A stretch of DNA of 64,000 nt from Paenibacillus sp. J2TS4 (GCF_018403245.1 NZ_BOSH01000004.1:310001-374000), one strand, 5' to 3'. Counted from the first letter of the stretch, positions 36,756-45,278 are shown. The notes: a model not told the origin generated them from the letters alone. Made by a program: numbers and translations.

Positions 36756-37613
36756 TTGACTGCATTAAAACTATTAGAGAACTGCAAGTCTCACATTCGC
36801 GGGAATCGGCCGCTTTTTATTCAAGGCGTTTGGCTGACTATTGCTTTCTTGTTAATGATCGTGATTACCCAACTGGAGGAAGGCCGTCCGTATTTGGTCG
36901 GACTGGCCGCCTTGCTTGCAGCGACGCTGCCTTGGATAAAACGGAGATTTACCCCGCTTCATACCGCTATCCTCGGTTATATGGCCGGTTTCTTGTTATA
37001 TCGGGCATTCAATGATTGGATCGGCAGCATGATGATCGGTCATGAAAGGATCATCCTGCTGAACCGGCTCTCACTTATTTTAATAATCGCCCCCATCGCG
37101 CTTTTATCGTTTATGTATCGGGAGAAACCAATCCCTTATTTGGGCAGGCCTGATTTGCGGGCCAAGCTGTTTTTCCCATTCATTGAATCGGGATTTCATC
37201 AAGTCACGGTCAGGACATTTCTGATTATAGCCTTCCTTATCAATGCAGCTGTATTTGCTCCTTTTATATTCATGCGAAAGGAAAGCTTGGATCCAAGCTT
37301 TTTTGTGATCGCGATATCTTTTGCGGTTATCAACTCCATCCTCGAGGAGGTTCTATGGAGAGGTGTGCTGCTACGGAGGTTTGGGGAAGCGATAGGGGTC
37401 TACCCGGGTTTGATGGTTACCAGTCTCGGATTCGGGCTGCAGCATCATTCGCTCGGGTTTGATTGGTGGATCTGCCTGCTGTTTGCAGGAGGCGGGATCT
37501 TCTATGGAGCGGTCGTCCTGCGATCCGGCAGCCTCTATCCTGCAATTGTCTGGCACGGGGTGCTGAATCTGCTAATGGCATACAGCGGCCTGATTCTACT
37601 GCAAACCTCCTGA
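36756..37613 (+). CDS. CPBP family intramembrane glutamic endopeptidase
   Basis: Membrane protein of about 285 aa with roughly seven hydrophobic helices. The CPBP (Abi) motifs are SILEEVLWRGVLLRRFG (EExxxR), SLGFGLQHHS (FxxxH-type) and the last-helix WHGVLNLLMAYSG. The best Shine-Dalgarno (TTGGAGG) precedes the TTG at 36756; an upstream TTG at 36663 would add 31 residues with no supporting site. Family members process membrane proteins or modify prenylated peptides; the substrate is unknown. Confidence 0.8.
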   Translation: MTALKLLENCKSHIRGNRPLFIQGVWLTIAFLLMIVITQLEEGRPYLVGLAALLAATLPWIKRRFTPLHTAILGYMAGFLLYRAFNDWIGSMMIGHERIILLNRLSLILIIAPIALLSFMYREKPIPYLGRPDLRAKLFFPFIESGFHQVTVRTFLIIAFLINAAVFAPFIFMRKESLDPSFFVIAISFAVINSILEEVLWRGVLLRRFGEAIGVYPGLMVTSLGFGLQHHSLGFDWWICLLFAGGGIFYGAVVLRSGSLYPAIVWHGVLNLLMAYSGLILLQTS

Positions 37614-37927
37614 CGGATGAAGGATAGCTGACAGGGTGAACCGGACCTATGTGCCGGCTAGTGCCCCCTTACCCGCGATTCAGCGGATAGGTGACGATTT
37701 CATTCGGCTTGAACGACTGCTCGCAGTCGGGGCCAGGGCGTACTCGGAACATGAGCTTCTCTGTATTGTAATCAATCAGGGCAATCCCGTCACCGCTCGG
37801 AACTCCGGCAAATTTTACAGGTCGGGCTGAACAAATTATACGGAATAAGGATCGTGAAGAAAACTAGGTGAGTACCTATTCCCTTTCCGGTGAGTATAAT
37901 GTACGGAGAAAATAAGGGGAGGATGCT

Positions 37928-38383
37928 ATGGGAACTTTCCCGGATGATAAGTTGGATTTGCAGAAGCTGTTTGACCATTTGACCAGCGGTCAATTTCCTT
38001 TTTCCTCCGATGATCGGGTGGCCTCGCTATTTCCTGACCCGGATTGGATACAAAATTATGTCCAAGGGTTGATAGCTGACCAGATTCCCGAGGTGAAAGG
38101 AACGGAATGGAGTCCAGACCCGGAAATTTTCGAAACTCACCGCTCCGTCTTTGTTCGGTTCAAGCTGCCGGAGGAGATCGATCCGTATTTGTTGAAAATC
38201 CGGGTTCAACCGGCTTCCTTGCGGTTGGATGGATGGGCGGACAAGGAGCTGAATATCAAGCTGCCGGCTCTCGTGGCGGCAAGCAGGAGCAAGGCAGTCA
38301 TGAAAGAAGGGGTTGTGGAGATCCGCATGCCGAAGTCTTCCGATAAGGGGAGAGGAAAACAATTACACCTAGGTTTCTATTAA
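37928..38383 (+). CDS. Hsp20/alpha-crystallin family protein
   Basis: Small heat-shock-like protein of 151 aa. The N-terminal half is acidic and variable. The C-terminal half carries a divergent alpha-crystallin fold: ETHRSVFVRFKLPEEIDPYL, LRLDGWADKELNIKLP and MKEGVVEIRMPKS. It likely acts as an ATP-independent holdase or spore-associated protein, as divergent Hsp20 proteins do in spore formers. The ATG follows GGGGAGGATGCT. It heads a run of stress-type genes. Confidence 0.75.
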   Translation: MGTFPDDKLDLQKLFDHLTSGQFPFSSDDRVASLFPDPDWIQNYVQGLIADQIPEVKGTEWSPDPEIFETHRSVFVRFKLPEEIDPYLLKIRVQPASLRLDGWADKELNIKLPALVAASRSKAVMKEGVVEIRMPKSSDKGRGKQLHLGFY

Positions 38384-38521
38384 AAACATATCGCGCTTTT
38401 CCAGAAAGCAGAGGACGATCCTAACAGTCCCTAAAATGATGGATAAGTTTCAACAGGTGCGAGATAGGTTAAAACTACCATAGAAAGCACTCTACTTTAA
38501 TCAGAAAGAAAGGTGATTTCT

Positions 38522-38686
38522 ATGTTAGGCTGGGCAGCAACCTTTTTCATCATCGCATTAGTTGCAGGGATATTCGGATTTCTAGGAATTGCATCCGCTG
38601 CGGCAGGCATAGCCAAAATATTATTCTTCGTCTTTCTAATTCTATTCATTATCTCTCTATTTATGGGGAGAAAGACTCGCGTTTGA
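38522..38686 (+). CDS. DUF1328 (YtjA-like) small membrane protein
   Basis: A 54-residue protein, translated by eye, beginning [20 protein letters not shown] with two hydrophobic helices and a basic tail GRKTRV. The W-A-x3-F-x-I-A-x-V-A-x2-F-G-F pattern with a G-I-A...A-K-I-L turn is that of DUF1328. The Shine-Dalgarno AGAAAGGTGATTTCT is good. Function unknown; homologues are often stress induced. Confidence 0.88.
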   Translation: MLGWAATFFIIALVAGIFGFLGIASAAAGIAKILFFVFLILFIISLFMGRKTRV

Positions 38687-38775
38687 TCCAGAATCTTGGC
38701 CGGTTCTTACGTACTTTACTCGTCGTCAATGATATTCTGAACGTCCAATAATCAATTTCGAAGGAGGAATTAACC

Positions 38776-39168
38776 ATGATTAAAGCGACTAAAGTTCATA
38801 CCGTGGGAAAGCTGACAGAAGCGCAGGAACAGGTTAATGAATTCCTTAGAGAAGGATATGCCAAGGATCACGTCTATGTTCTGACTCATGACAGGGATCG
38901 TACTGAACGCGTCGCCGATCGGACGGACGCCGAGCAGATCGGGGTGGACGAGGAAGGGCTGGGAACAGCGGTGGCCAACCTGTTCCGCTCCCGCGGGAAT
39001 GAGCTTCGCGCCCAAATGCGAGCGTTAGGAATTTCCCCCGAGGCAGCCGAAAGGCTCGAGCGGGAAATGGATAACGACAAAATTGTCGTCATCGGATGGG
39101 GAGGAGAACAGTACGATGAAGATCGTTATGATCCTCATATCACTTACTATCCTCCCTATGTCCTCTAA
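38776..39168 (+). CDS. YflT/general stress protein 17M-like protein
   Basis: Protein of 130 aa with the domain found in B. subtilis YflT/GSP17M: KVHTVGKLTEAQEQVNEFL, GYAKDHVYVLTHDRDRTERV and DNDKIVVIGWGG. It is soluble and acidic. In Bacillus such genes are under SigB; I did not find an unambiguous SigB promoter here. The ATG follows AAGGAGGAATTAACC. Confidence 0.8.
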   Translation: MIKATKVHTVGKLTEAQEQVNEFLREGYAKDHVYVLTHDRDRTERVADRTDAEQIGVDEEGLGTAVANLFRSRGNELRAQMRALGISPEAAERLEREMDNDKIVVIGWGGEQYDEDRYDPHITYYPPYVL

Positions 39169-39214
39169 TATAATCAAGGCCTGGGAGATCAGAGATCAGG
39201 CCATGACAAGCAGC

Positions 39215-39256
39215 AAACCGTTCATCCTCTGTGATGGGCGGTTTTGTTGTTTTTTC
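39215..39256 (+). terminator. Rho-independent terminator after the stress cluster
   Basis: AAACCGTTCATC / GATGGGCGGTTT stem with a 6-nt loop and a T-rich tail. Confidence 0.78.
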
Positions 39257-39333
39257 ATACAATAAATGTTAATGTTAAAAAAACCAACTAAGTTTATAGG
39301 TTAAAACAGTTTAATTCAGGAGGTTACTTTATT

Positions 39334-39549
39334 ATGAATATCGCCAAAAATTTAACGGAATTGATAGGAAACACTCCTCTGCTGGAGCTTTCTCACTATA
39401 ATCAAATCCATCTACTTGATGCGAAACTAATTGCTAAGCTAGAGTATTTCAATCCGTCAGGTAGTGTAAAAGACCGAATCGGCTATGCGATGATTAAAAA
39501 TGCAGAGGATCAAGGATGGATTAATAGGGGTCACATCGCGTTTTATTGA
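39334..39549 (+). pseudogene. cysK: Cysteine synthase fragment (N-terminal 67 codons)
   Basis: The frame opens with IAKNLTELIGNTPLLELSHY, LIAKLEYFNPSGSVKDRIGYAMI (with the PLP lysine in SGSVKDR) and EDQGWINRG, then leaves the family sequence for HIAFY and a stop. A normal O-acetylserine sulfhydrylase has about 305 aa, so over three quarters is missing. It keeps a Shine-Dalgarno (CAGGAGG). The break probably marks a deletion or the edge of an acquired segment. Confidence 0.85.
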
Positions 39550-39725
39550 CTTTCTAGTGGAATGTACATTTACTGCGTAAGTAACTAATTATTCTAGTCT
39601 CAATCATTTTTTCATCAAATAGATCAGGGTAAAGCACAGAATGCACAGATAGGCCATCGATAAAAGCATGTAAATTCACTGCTTCCATTTATTGTGTCAG
39701 TGTACTTGGAGGGACTGCATATATT

Positions 39726-40325
39726 ATGCTCACTGAATCGAAGAAAAAAGAGCAACGCTTGCTATTATTTTTGGCAATTGCCCAAGGAGCTTATTTTATA
39801 TTGGGGATCGTCTTCATGCTTGGGATTGACCCTGTTATCGATCTGTTCCAGCAATTAAAAGAAAGTATATTTGTAAGTGTTATATTTCTTATAACTGGAA
39901 TAGGACTTATATATCTAAGCTTCGCTTTACCTAAATTAACAAAAAACAAAAGTGGCAATATCTATACTCGTATCTTTCAAAAGATAGGGAATACTTTAAG
40001 TGTTAAGGTTGTTGTCACCATTGCTTTTTTAGCATTTTTAATAGAAGTAACTCAAGCAATACCTTATTGGGCGATGTTAGGACTGGTAACTTATCATCAA
40101 TTGCCTCCACTTATATGGCTACCTACTGTAGCTATTTATAATATCTTGATGGTCCTGCCTTCACTTGTTTTATTATTTTTATATAAAACCAATCCCATAA
40201 AGACGGAATTAAAATTAGTAGGGTTTAGGAATCGATTGATGAAATCCAACGCAACTTTGTGGGCAATTGGAGGTGCAGGGGGGATATTTCTACACCTGGG
40301 ATTAAATGGGATCATTCCACATTAA
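39726..40325 (+). CDS. Multi-pass membrane protein of unknown function (possible LysE/DsbD-type GAP family)
   Basis: Protein of 199 aa with five to six hydrophobic helices. The segment FLAFLIEVTQAIPYWAMLGLV resembles the E-x-P-x-A-x-P-Y helix of GAP/CcdA-like transporters, but this is only a hint. It is clearly more AT-rich than surrounding genes and lies in an AT-rich scar with a broken cysK, so it may be acquired. No Shine-Dalgarno is obvious before the ATG except GGAGGGACTGC about 12 nt upstream. Confidence 0.6.
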   Translation: MLTESKKKEQRLLLFLAIAQGAYFILGIVFMLGIDPVIDLFQQLKESIFVSVIFLITGIGLIYLSFALPKLTKNKSGNIYTRIFQKIGNTLSVKVVVTIAFLAFLIEVTQAIPYWAMLGLVTYHQLPPLIWLPTVAIYNILMVLPSLVLLFLYKTNPIKTELKLVGFRNRLMKSNATLWAIGGAGGIFLHLGLNGIIPH

Positions 40326-40930
40326 TAGACCACATGACCATCAAAACCTAATCACACCAAGCGTCCATTCAGTTTATGCTGAATCTGACATCGTATTTAT
40401 AAGGACTTTACAAATGAAACGCCTACCTTTGCTGAACTAAAAAACCTTCTGGAAAAGCAGCCTTTCATATTATGTGTTTGAATGGAGGGGTATTTTGACA
40501 TATTTTCTTTTCAAGCTCCTTCAAACCGAAACTTCCCTTTCTCTTCCACTTGTTGCCCCATCTCTCTCATCAGAAAGAACTTAAGAAGCGTTTTATAACT
40601 ATTGAATTTTATCGTATTTTTTACATTTAAATTTCTGAAAACAGAAGCGTCATGAAAACGATAACTAACGTTTGAAAAGCTCGTGATTCATTAATGTGCT
40701 GATTTAAAGACAGAAATACGTTGAAATTATACATAAATTTTACAAATAATGTTCATGGGGGTAGAAGACTAGAGTCTGAATCTATAATGGGTACGCAAAT
40801 AAACCGAGTTTCTTATTGTGATTTTACATATTAAAATTTATAAAATTGCCGCCAGCCAGTCGGTAAAGGGACATTGGCATGCTGCTATTCCCGTCCTTTT
40901 CTGTTAGCTTCGCCTCCCACTCCTTTAAAT
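40326..40930. other. AT-rich region with gene debris
   Basis: About 600 bp without an intact gene. A short coding-like stretch ending near 40482 reads YKDFTNETPTFAELKNLL then EKQPFILCV and stop, without a start codon, and is probably a remnant. Nothing else is recognisable. Confidence 0.35.
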
Positions 40931-40934
40931 AAAA

Positions 40935-41004
40935 GTAAAAATTACTATTTACAAAAAACGATTCATGAGCTAGTATTGGTAAGGAGTTTAATTGTAAAAA
41001 TTAC
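40935..41004 (+). promoter_or_regulatory. znu promoter with two Zur-box-like palindromes
   Basis: The 11-mer GTAAAAATTAC occurs at 40935-40945 and again at 40994-41004; both are GTAA-N3-TTAC palindromes like the core of the Bacillus Zur box. Between them lies TTTACA (40948-40953), a 17-nt spacer and TAGTAT (40971-40976). One box abuts the -35; the other lies in the leader just before the Shine-Dalgarno. Zinc-dependent repression of znuCBA is inferred. Confidence 0.72.
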
Positions 41005-41021
41005 ATAAAGGAGGAGTATTC

Positions 41022-41729
41022 ATGCTGCTCGCTTCGATGGAGCAGGTTACATTTGGATATACGGATTCGCCTTGTTTGGAAAAAGCCGATTTGCGGTTGT
41101 ACGCCGGTGAATTTGTGGCTGTTACCGGACCTAATGGTGCATCCAAAACGACGCTGCTCAAGCTTATGCTCCGACTATTGAAGCCTTGGAGCGGTCAAGT
41201 ATGGTTAAGCGAGCTCGGAATCAGGGGAAGGAAGCTATCGATAGGCTATGTCCCGCAAAAAATCGCCTCTTTCAACAGCGGGTTTCCGAGTAAAGTGTTG
41301 GAACTGGTCCGTTCCGGAAGGTTCTACGGGACATTATGGCTGCGGAGATGGACGGCGGAAGATGAGCAGCAGACGGAGACGGCCTTACGGCAGGTCGGAA
41401 TGTGGGAGCTGCGGGATCGCAAAATTGGCGAATTGTCCGGGGGCCAGAAGCAGCGGATTTGCATAGCCCGGGCGTTGGCCCAGCAGCCGGATTTGCTCGT
41501 GCTTGACGAGCCTGCGACGGGCTTGGACAAGGAGGCCCGCAGTCATCTTTATCAGCTGTTGGCTGCCCAGGTCAAGGACTACGGCCGAACCGTTGTCATG
41601 GTGACACATGAACTTACGGAGGTTAGCGAATATTTAGACCGGGTCATTCAACTGCAAAGAGAGGAGCACGGAAGATGGAAATGCTGCACTTCGATTTCAT
41701 GCGGCGGGCATTTTACGCCGGTGGATTAA
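41022..41729 (+). CDS. znuC: Zinc ABC transporter ATP-binding protein
   Basis: ATPase of 235 aa with Walker A GPNGASKTTL, Q-loop IGYVPQKI, signature LSGGQKQRICIARA, Walker B LLVLDEPATGLD and switch VMVTHEL. Walker A has A-S in place of the usual G-x-G-K spacing pattern (GPNGASKTT), as in several Firmicute zinc/manganese transporters. It overlaps znuB by 55 nt in another frame, so the C-terminal 18 codons are shared. It is the first gene after the Zur-type control region. Confidence 0.9.
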   Translation: MLLASMEQVTFGYTDSPCLEKADLRLYAGEFVAVTGPNGASKTTLLKLMLRLLKPWSGQVWLSELGIRGRKLSIGYVPQKIASFNSGFPSKVLELVRSGRFYGTLWLRRWTAEDEQQTETALRQVGMWELRDRKIGELSGGQKQRICIARALAQQPDLLVLDEPATGLDKEARSHLYQLLAAQVKDYGRTVVMVTHELTEVSEYLDRVIQLQREEHGRWKCCTSISCGGHFTPVD

Positions 41730-42550
41730 TCGCGCTGCTCGCTTCCGTGCTCGGCGTCTATTTAATGCTTCGCAAACAGGCGCTGATGGCGGATACGCTG
41801 TCCCATGTCTCATTAGCCGGCGTAGCGGCCGGGGCTATTCTAAAAATAAATCCAACGTTAAGCGGGTTTGCGATTGCAGTCGTCGGGGCGGTAGCGGTGG
41901 AGAGCATCCGGCGCTTCTATCCGTCTTATAGCGAGATGTCGATTGCCATCATCATGACCGGGGGCTTGGCGACGGCTGTCGTTTTGATGAGCTTGAATCC
42001 AAGTGTGAATCAAGGGTTTTCCGCCTATTTATTCGGCTCAGTAGTTGCCGTCAACCCGCAGCAGCTTTGGCTTATGCTAATCGTTACGGTCATCGGCGGA
42101 CTCTATTTTTGGCTGCTTCGCCGCCCTCTGTACCAAATAACCTTCGACGAGGAAACTGCCAAAGCGAATGGGCTTCCCGTTCGTTGGCTGTCGTTCTCCT
42201 TCAGTATATTGACTGGAATGACGGTAGCCGCAGCGATGCCGATTGTCGGTGTGCTGCTCGTATCGGCATTGATCGTTCTGCCTGCGGCGCTTGCCATACG
42301 TCTGGCGGCGGGCTTCACTTCAGCGATCCTGTTGGCTATGATCTTTGGGTTAACCGGAGTGTATACAGGGCTGACCTTTTCTTATCAGCTCGGGACGCCT
42401 CCGGGAGGGACGATTGCATTGCTGCTGCTGTTTTTATTGTCGGGAATAGGGTTGAAGAGGGTTTGGCTGCGAATCCGCATGCACAGGAATCGTAAGCTAG
42501 TCGATAGCGGGCAAGGGCTGCCAGTTGGAGCGTCCAGGACGCCGCAATAA
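41675..42550 (+). CDS. znuB: Zinc ABC transporter permease
   Basis: ABC-3 family permease of 291 aa with eight or so hydrophobic segments: AFYAGGLIALLASVLGVYLM, ALMADTLSHVSLAGVAAG with the family D-x-L-x-H motif, GMTVAAAMPIVGVLLVSALI and a C-terminal basic tail. Its coding start lies inside znuC. It pairs as a homodimer with ZnuC. Confidence 0.9.
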   Translation: MEMLHFDFMRRAFYAGGLIALLASVLGVYLMLRKQALMADTLSHVSLAGVAAGAILKINPTLSGFAIAVVGAVAVESIRRFYPSYSEMSIAIIMTGGLATAVVLMSLNPSVNQGFSAYLFGSVVAVNPQQLWLMLIVTVIGGLYFWLLRRPLYQITFDEETAKANGLPVRWLSFSFSILTGMTVAAAMPIVGVLLVSALIVLPAALAIRLAAGFTSAILLAMIFGLTGVYTGLTFSYQLGTPPGGTIALLLLFLLSGIGLKRVWLRIRMHRNRKLVDSGQGLPVGASRTPQ

Positions 42551-42577
42551 GGGATACATTATTTTGGAGGGGAAAGA

Positions 42578-43720
42578 ATGAAGTCACAATCCGTATTTAA
42601 TAAAGCTCTCGTTATTATTGCAGCTTGTATGTTTATTCTGGCAGGCTGCGGTGCAAACAAAACTATGCAAAGTGAAGGCAGCTCGCCCTCACCTGAGGAA
42701 GAACCTAAAGAAACTAAGCTCAAAGTGGTTACTACGATCTACCCGATTTATGATTTTACCCGTAACGTTGCTGGAGAATATGCGGAGGTCATTCCCCTGA
42801 TTCCTCCGGGAGCTGAGCCGCATGGCTGGGAACCAACTCCGCAAGATATGAAAACCATCGAGCAGGCGGACGTATTCGTATACAACGGAGGGATGGTGGA
42901 ATATTGGCTTGAGCAAGTTATGGGGAGTATCCAGAATGACAAGCTGGTGAAGGTGGAAGCGATCGAAGGTTTGGAGCTGATGCCCTTCACTCATGATCAC
43001 GGACATGACCATTCTCACGGTCATAGTCATGGTCATGATCATGGAGGAGACGCTCATGATGACGAACATGGCCATGACCATAAGGGCGAGTCTCATGGTG
43101 ACGAGCATGGTCACAACCATGAGGGTGACGCTCATGGTAAGGAGCATGATCACGACAATGAAGAGCATGGCAGCCACGATCACGATCATGCCGGTGAACT
43201 CGATTCCCATGTATGGACGGACCCGGTTCTTGCCCAGAAGCAAGTTCTTAATATCATGGAAGGCTTGGCGAAGGCTGATCCGGCGCATAAAGACGATTAC
43301 AAGAAAAATGCGGATGAGTATATAACAAAGCTTCAGGAGCTGGATCAATCGTTTAAGGAAATGACCGATACAGCTAATAGAAAGCAATTTGTTGTCCAAC
43401 ATGCTGCGTTTGGCTATTTGGCGGAACGGTATGGGCTGAAGCAACTGCCGATTGCGGGCTTGTCTCCTGAGCAAGAGCCGTCTCCTGCCCAGATGGCTGA
43501 AATTATTCAATTCGTTAAAGATAACGAGGTCGGCACGATCTTCTTTGAAACGTTAGCCGATCCGAAGATTGCCTCGGTTATAGCGAAGGATACCGGGGCC
43601 CGGACCTCGGTGCTTAATCCTGCGGAAGGATTGACAGCAGAGGAGCTGCAGCAAAATTTGGATTACATCGCTATCATGAAACAAAACTTGAACGCATTGC
43701 AGGCTGCTTTGAATGAGTGA
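42578..43720 (+). CDS. znuA: Zinc-binding lipoprotein with a very long histidine-rich loop
   Basis: Cluster A-I metal-binding protein of 380 aa. The signal peptide ends in the lipobox LAGC (Cys24). Zinc ligands are expected at PHGWEP (His82), DSHVWTDP (His211) and the VVQHAAFGY histidine, with a C-terminal acid in FFETLADPK. Between the first two lies a loop of about 66 residues (139-204) holding 24 histidines and many D/E. His-rich loops are usual for zinc members, but this one is long and built of H-x-H and (D/E)-x-H-G units. Translated downstream of znuB at 27 nt. Confidence 0.93.
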   Translation: MKSQSVFNKALVIIAACMFILAGCGANKTMQSEGSSPSPEEEPKETKLKVVTTIYPIYDFTRNVAGEYAEVIPLIPPGAEPHGWEPTPQDMKTIEQADVFVYNGGMVEYWLEQVMGSIQNDKLVKVEAIEGLELMPFTHDHGHDHSHGHSHGHDHGGDAHDDEHGHDHKGESHGDEHGHNHEGDAHGKEHDHDNEEHGSHDHDHAGELDSHVWTDPVLAQKQVLNIMEGLAKADPAHKDDYKKNADEYITKLQELDQSFKEMTDTANRKQFVVQHAAFGYLAERYGLKQLPIAGLSPEQEPSPAQMAEIIQFVKDNEVGTIFFETLADPKIASVIAKDTGARTSVLNPAEGLTAEELQQNLDYIAIMKQNLNALQAALNE

Positions 43721-43873
43721 GCTTAGCTCAGGTAGCCTTCTGACGAAGCTTACTATCGAATCTAGCTGGGGAAATTCGCACCAATCCATCGAAGACAAAT
43801 CCATCGAGCGCTTGACTAGCCTTCCTCATTCATGCACTATATAAATATAAAACGTTATATAAGGGGTAGTAGA

Positions 43874-44311
43874 ATGGCGGAAAACCAATCAGTTCAATCC
43901 ATGCTGGACGCCATGTCCAAAAAAGGCTGGAGAATAACCGATCAGCGCAGAAGACTGGCCGAACTGTTTACCATAACCGACGGATACTTGTCGCCCAAAG
44001 ATGTTTATGAATATATGAGTCAAAAATATCCCAGTGTAAGCTTCGACACGATTTATCGCAATTTGCGTCTACTGAGCGAGATGGGGATTCTGGAGCAGTT
44101 TTACTTCCTGGACAGCGGCCTGAAGTTCAAGGCGAATTGCTCCAATCATCATCACCATCATTTAATTTGTGTGAACTGTGAGAAAACAGTCACCTTTGAT
44201 TATTGTCCCATGTGGAATATTTCCGGGCTGCCCGAGCAGTTCGACATTTTGAATCACCGGTTTGAAATCTACGGAATTTGCAGCGATTGCAAAACCGATT
44301 CGGCAAGCTGA
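43874..44311 (+). CDS. zur: Zinc uptake regulator (Fur family)
   Basis: Transcriptional repressor of 145 aa. The winged helix contains GWRITDQRRRLAELF and SVSFDTIYRNLRLLSEMG. The dimerisation domain has NHHHHHLICVNCEKT and CSDCKT, whose paired CxxC motifs form the structural zinc site. The start is the ATG at 43874 (MAENQSVQ) behind AAGGGGTAGTAGA. Linkage to znuCBA makes Zur more likely than PerR or Fur. A terminator follows. Confidence 0.88.
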   Translation: MAENQSVQSMLDAMSKKGWRITDQRRRLAELFTITDGYLSPKDVYEYMSQKYPSVSFDTIYRNLRLLSEMGILEQFYFLDSGLKFKANCSNHHHHHLICVNCEKTVTFDYCPMWNISGLPEQFDILNHRFEIYGICSDCKTDSAS

Positions 44312-44341
44312 TTGCCGCCTGCTTTAAGCTTGAATAGGTCC

Positions 44342-44386
44342 AAGCCTTTCCTGAATCCGACAGCGGAACAGGAGAGGCTTTTTTCT
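44342..44386 (+). terminator. Rho-independent terminator after zur
   Basis: AAGCCTTTCCTG / CAGGAGAGGCTT stem (one mismatch), 15-nt loop, T-run. The remaining space to 44689 holds no credible gene; the promoter of the bacteriocin precursor must lie there. Confidence 0.85.
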
Positions 44387-44689
44387 TTTTATCCAGATAT
44401 CAAACAAAACTGCTACTCGGGGATGCGAAAATTCGTGTTCGCTAATGAAATTAAGAACGGGCAACCATCCTTGAGGGACTCTGTTTGGAATTTTTCGCAT
44501 AGGCCGTCGTTCCTCTTTGAAACGAGTCTGTTCAGATAATTAGGCGGAACATAATTTTCAGGTAGGCATTTGAAGGAGTAACAAAAGCGGATTTTTGTCA
44601 TATGTTGTGGTATCGAAAGTCGAGGGGAAGCGAAATAAATGCGAGTCCCTCCGGCGTAATTTACAGAAAATATATGGGAGGATAACAAG

Positions 44690-44941
44690 ATGAACGAGTT
44701 CCACAACCAAATTCAAAACCTGGAGGTTTCCGGATTCCAGGCCGGACAGGTGATCCCATGGGAAGTCCAACAGCAGCAAGAGGCAGACCCCGCCCGTCTA
44801 TGCATTGGTTTTTGTGTCGGCTTTTGTACTAACTGCTTCAATTGCACCAGCTGCTTTCGCTGCTTTAACTGCTTTAACTGCTTCCGCTGCCACAATTGTT
44901 TCCAATGTTTTCGCTGCCATAACTGCGCCCATTGCCGCTAA
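44690..44941 (+). CDS. hcaA: TOMM bacteriocin precursor, heterocycloanthracin/sonorensin family
   Basis: Ribosomal precursor peptide of 83 aa. The leader MNEFHNQIQNLEVSGFQAGQ continues VIPWEVQQQQEADPAR; the F-x2-(Q/E)-x-Q-x-L...(F/Y)-Q-x-G-x-V-x2-W pattern matches the BA_2677-type leader. The core starts about Cys38 and holds 15 cysteines. From Cys46 to Cys82 every third residue is Cys (13 in a row), with F, H, T or A before and N, R, Q, S or H between. The cysteines (and Thr47, Thr53, Ser54) are the expected thiazole/oxazole sites. The ATG follows GGGAGGATAACAAG. The modification genes start 421 nt downstream. Confidence 0.93.
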   Translation: MNEFHNQIQNLEVSGFQAGQVIPWEVQQQQEADPARLCIGFCVGFCTNCFNCTSCFRCFNCFNCFRCHNCFQCFRCHNCAHCR

Positions 44942-44967
44942 TTAGCCTTTATCCGATTTCCAGTGAT

Positions 44968-45015
44968 GGGACCGCTTTTCTATTTTCATGATCATGGAAT
45001 AAGGAAGCTGGTCCC
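44968..45015 (+). terminator. Long-range hairpin after the precursor gene (attenuator or weak terminator)
   Basis: GGGACCGCTT (44968-44977) pairs with AAGCTGGTCCC (45005-45015, one bulge). There is no long T-run, so it may protect the precursor mRNA or allow partial read-through. Confidence 0.5.
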
Positions 45016-45081
45016 TATTCTGGCCATTCTAGCCGATGAATGGTCTCCTTATATATACATCTAATAAATCAAAGGAATAAG

Positions 45082-45116
45082 CCATAGTTCGGAGTGATGC
45101 CGCGCTATGGTTTTTT
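45082..45116 (+). terminator. Terminator-like hairpin before the hca modification genes
   Basis: CCATAG / CTATGG stem extended through G/C-rich flanks, 17-nt loop, then six T. It lies between the precursor and the first maturation gene. Confidence 0.6.
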
Positions 45117-45189
45117 GTTGCGGAGAAATAGAGAATTATGGAGCCGGGCAGCGTCTAAACAGCGTCCATATGGAATCGCACGGTGTTAT

Positions 45190-45278
45190 TTAAGGAATAC
45201 AAAACAAGAGTTTTGAAGCGTCGGAGGCCCTTTCCTCGGAGCGAAATGACTGCTTTCTTTAGTGCCGAATATATAGAT
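45190..45278. repeat. Dispersed repeat A, truncated copy 3
   Basis: About 89 bp matching the right half of the element at 16053 and 59201, from AGGAATACAAAACAAG to TTTAGTGCCGAATATATAG. The left half and left terminal repeat are missing. It lies in the space between the precursor gene and the F-protein gene. Confidence 0.7.

Noticed and set aside
37636..37830. 64-codon ORF starting with GTG after the CPBP gene
   Set aside because: No clear Shine-Dalgarno, no recognisable family, and it overlaps nothing conserved; coding status cannot be supported.
41108..41140. Inactive Walker A in the zinc ATPase (G-P-N-G-A-S-K-T-T)
   Set aside because: The invariant G, K and T are present and the A-S variant is common in Firmicute metal ABC ATPases.
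42689..43510. Long minus-strand ORF (273 codons) opposite znuA
   Set aside because: It is the mirror of the His/Asp-rich znuA coding repeat; the M/V/T-rich tract is a codon-bias shadow without a Shine-Dalgarno.
44312..44539. 75-codon ORF following zur
   Set aside because: It runs directly from the zur stop through the zur terminator hairpin and has no ribosome site.
44713..44895. Minus-strand K-Q-L-K-Q repeat ORF opposite the bacteriocin precursor
   Set aside because: It is the complement of the Cys-ladder repeat; the plus frame has the leader motif, a ribosome site and the matching enzymes.
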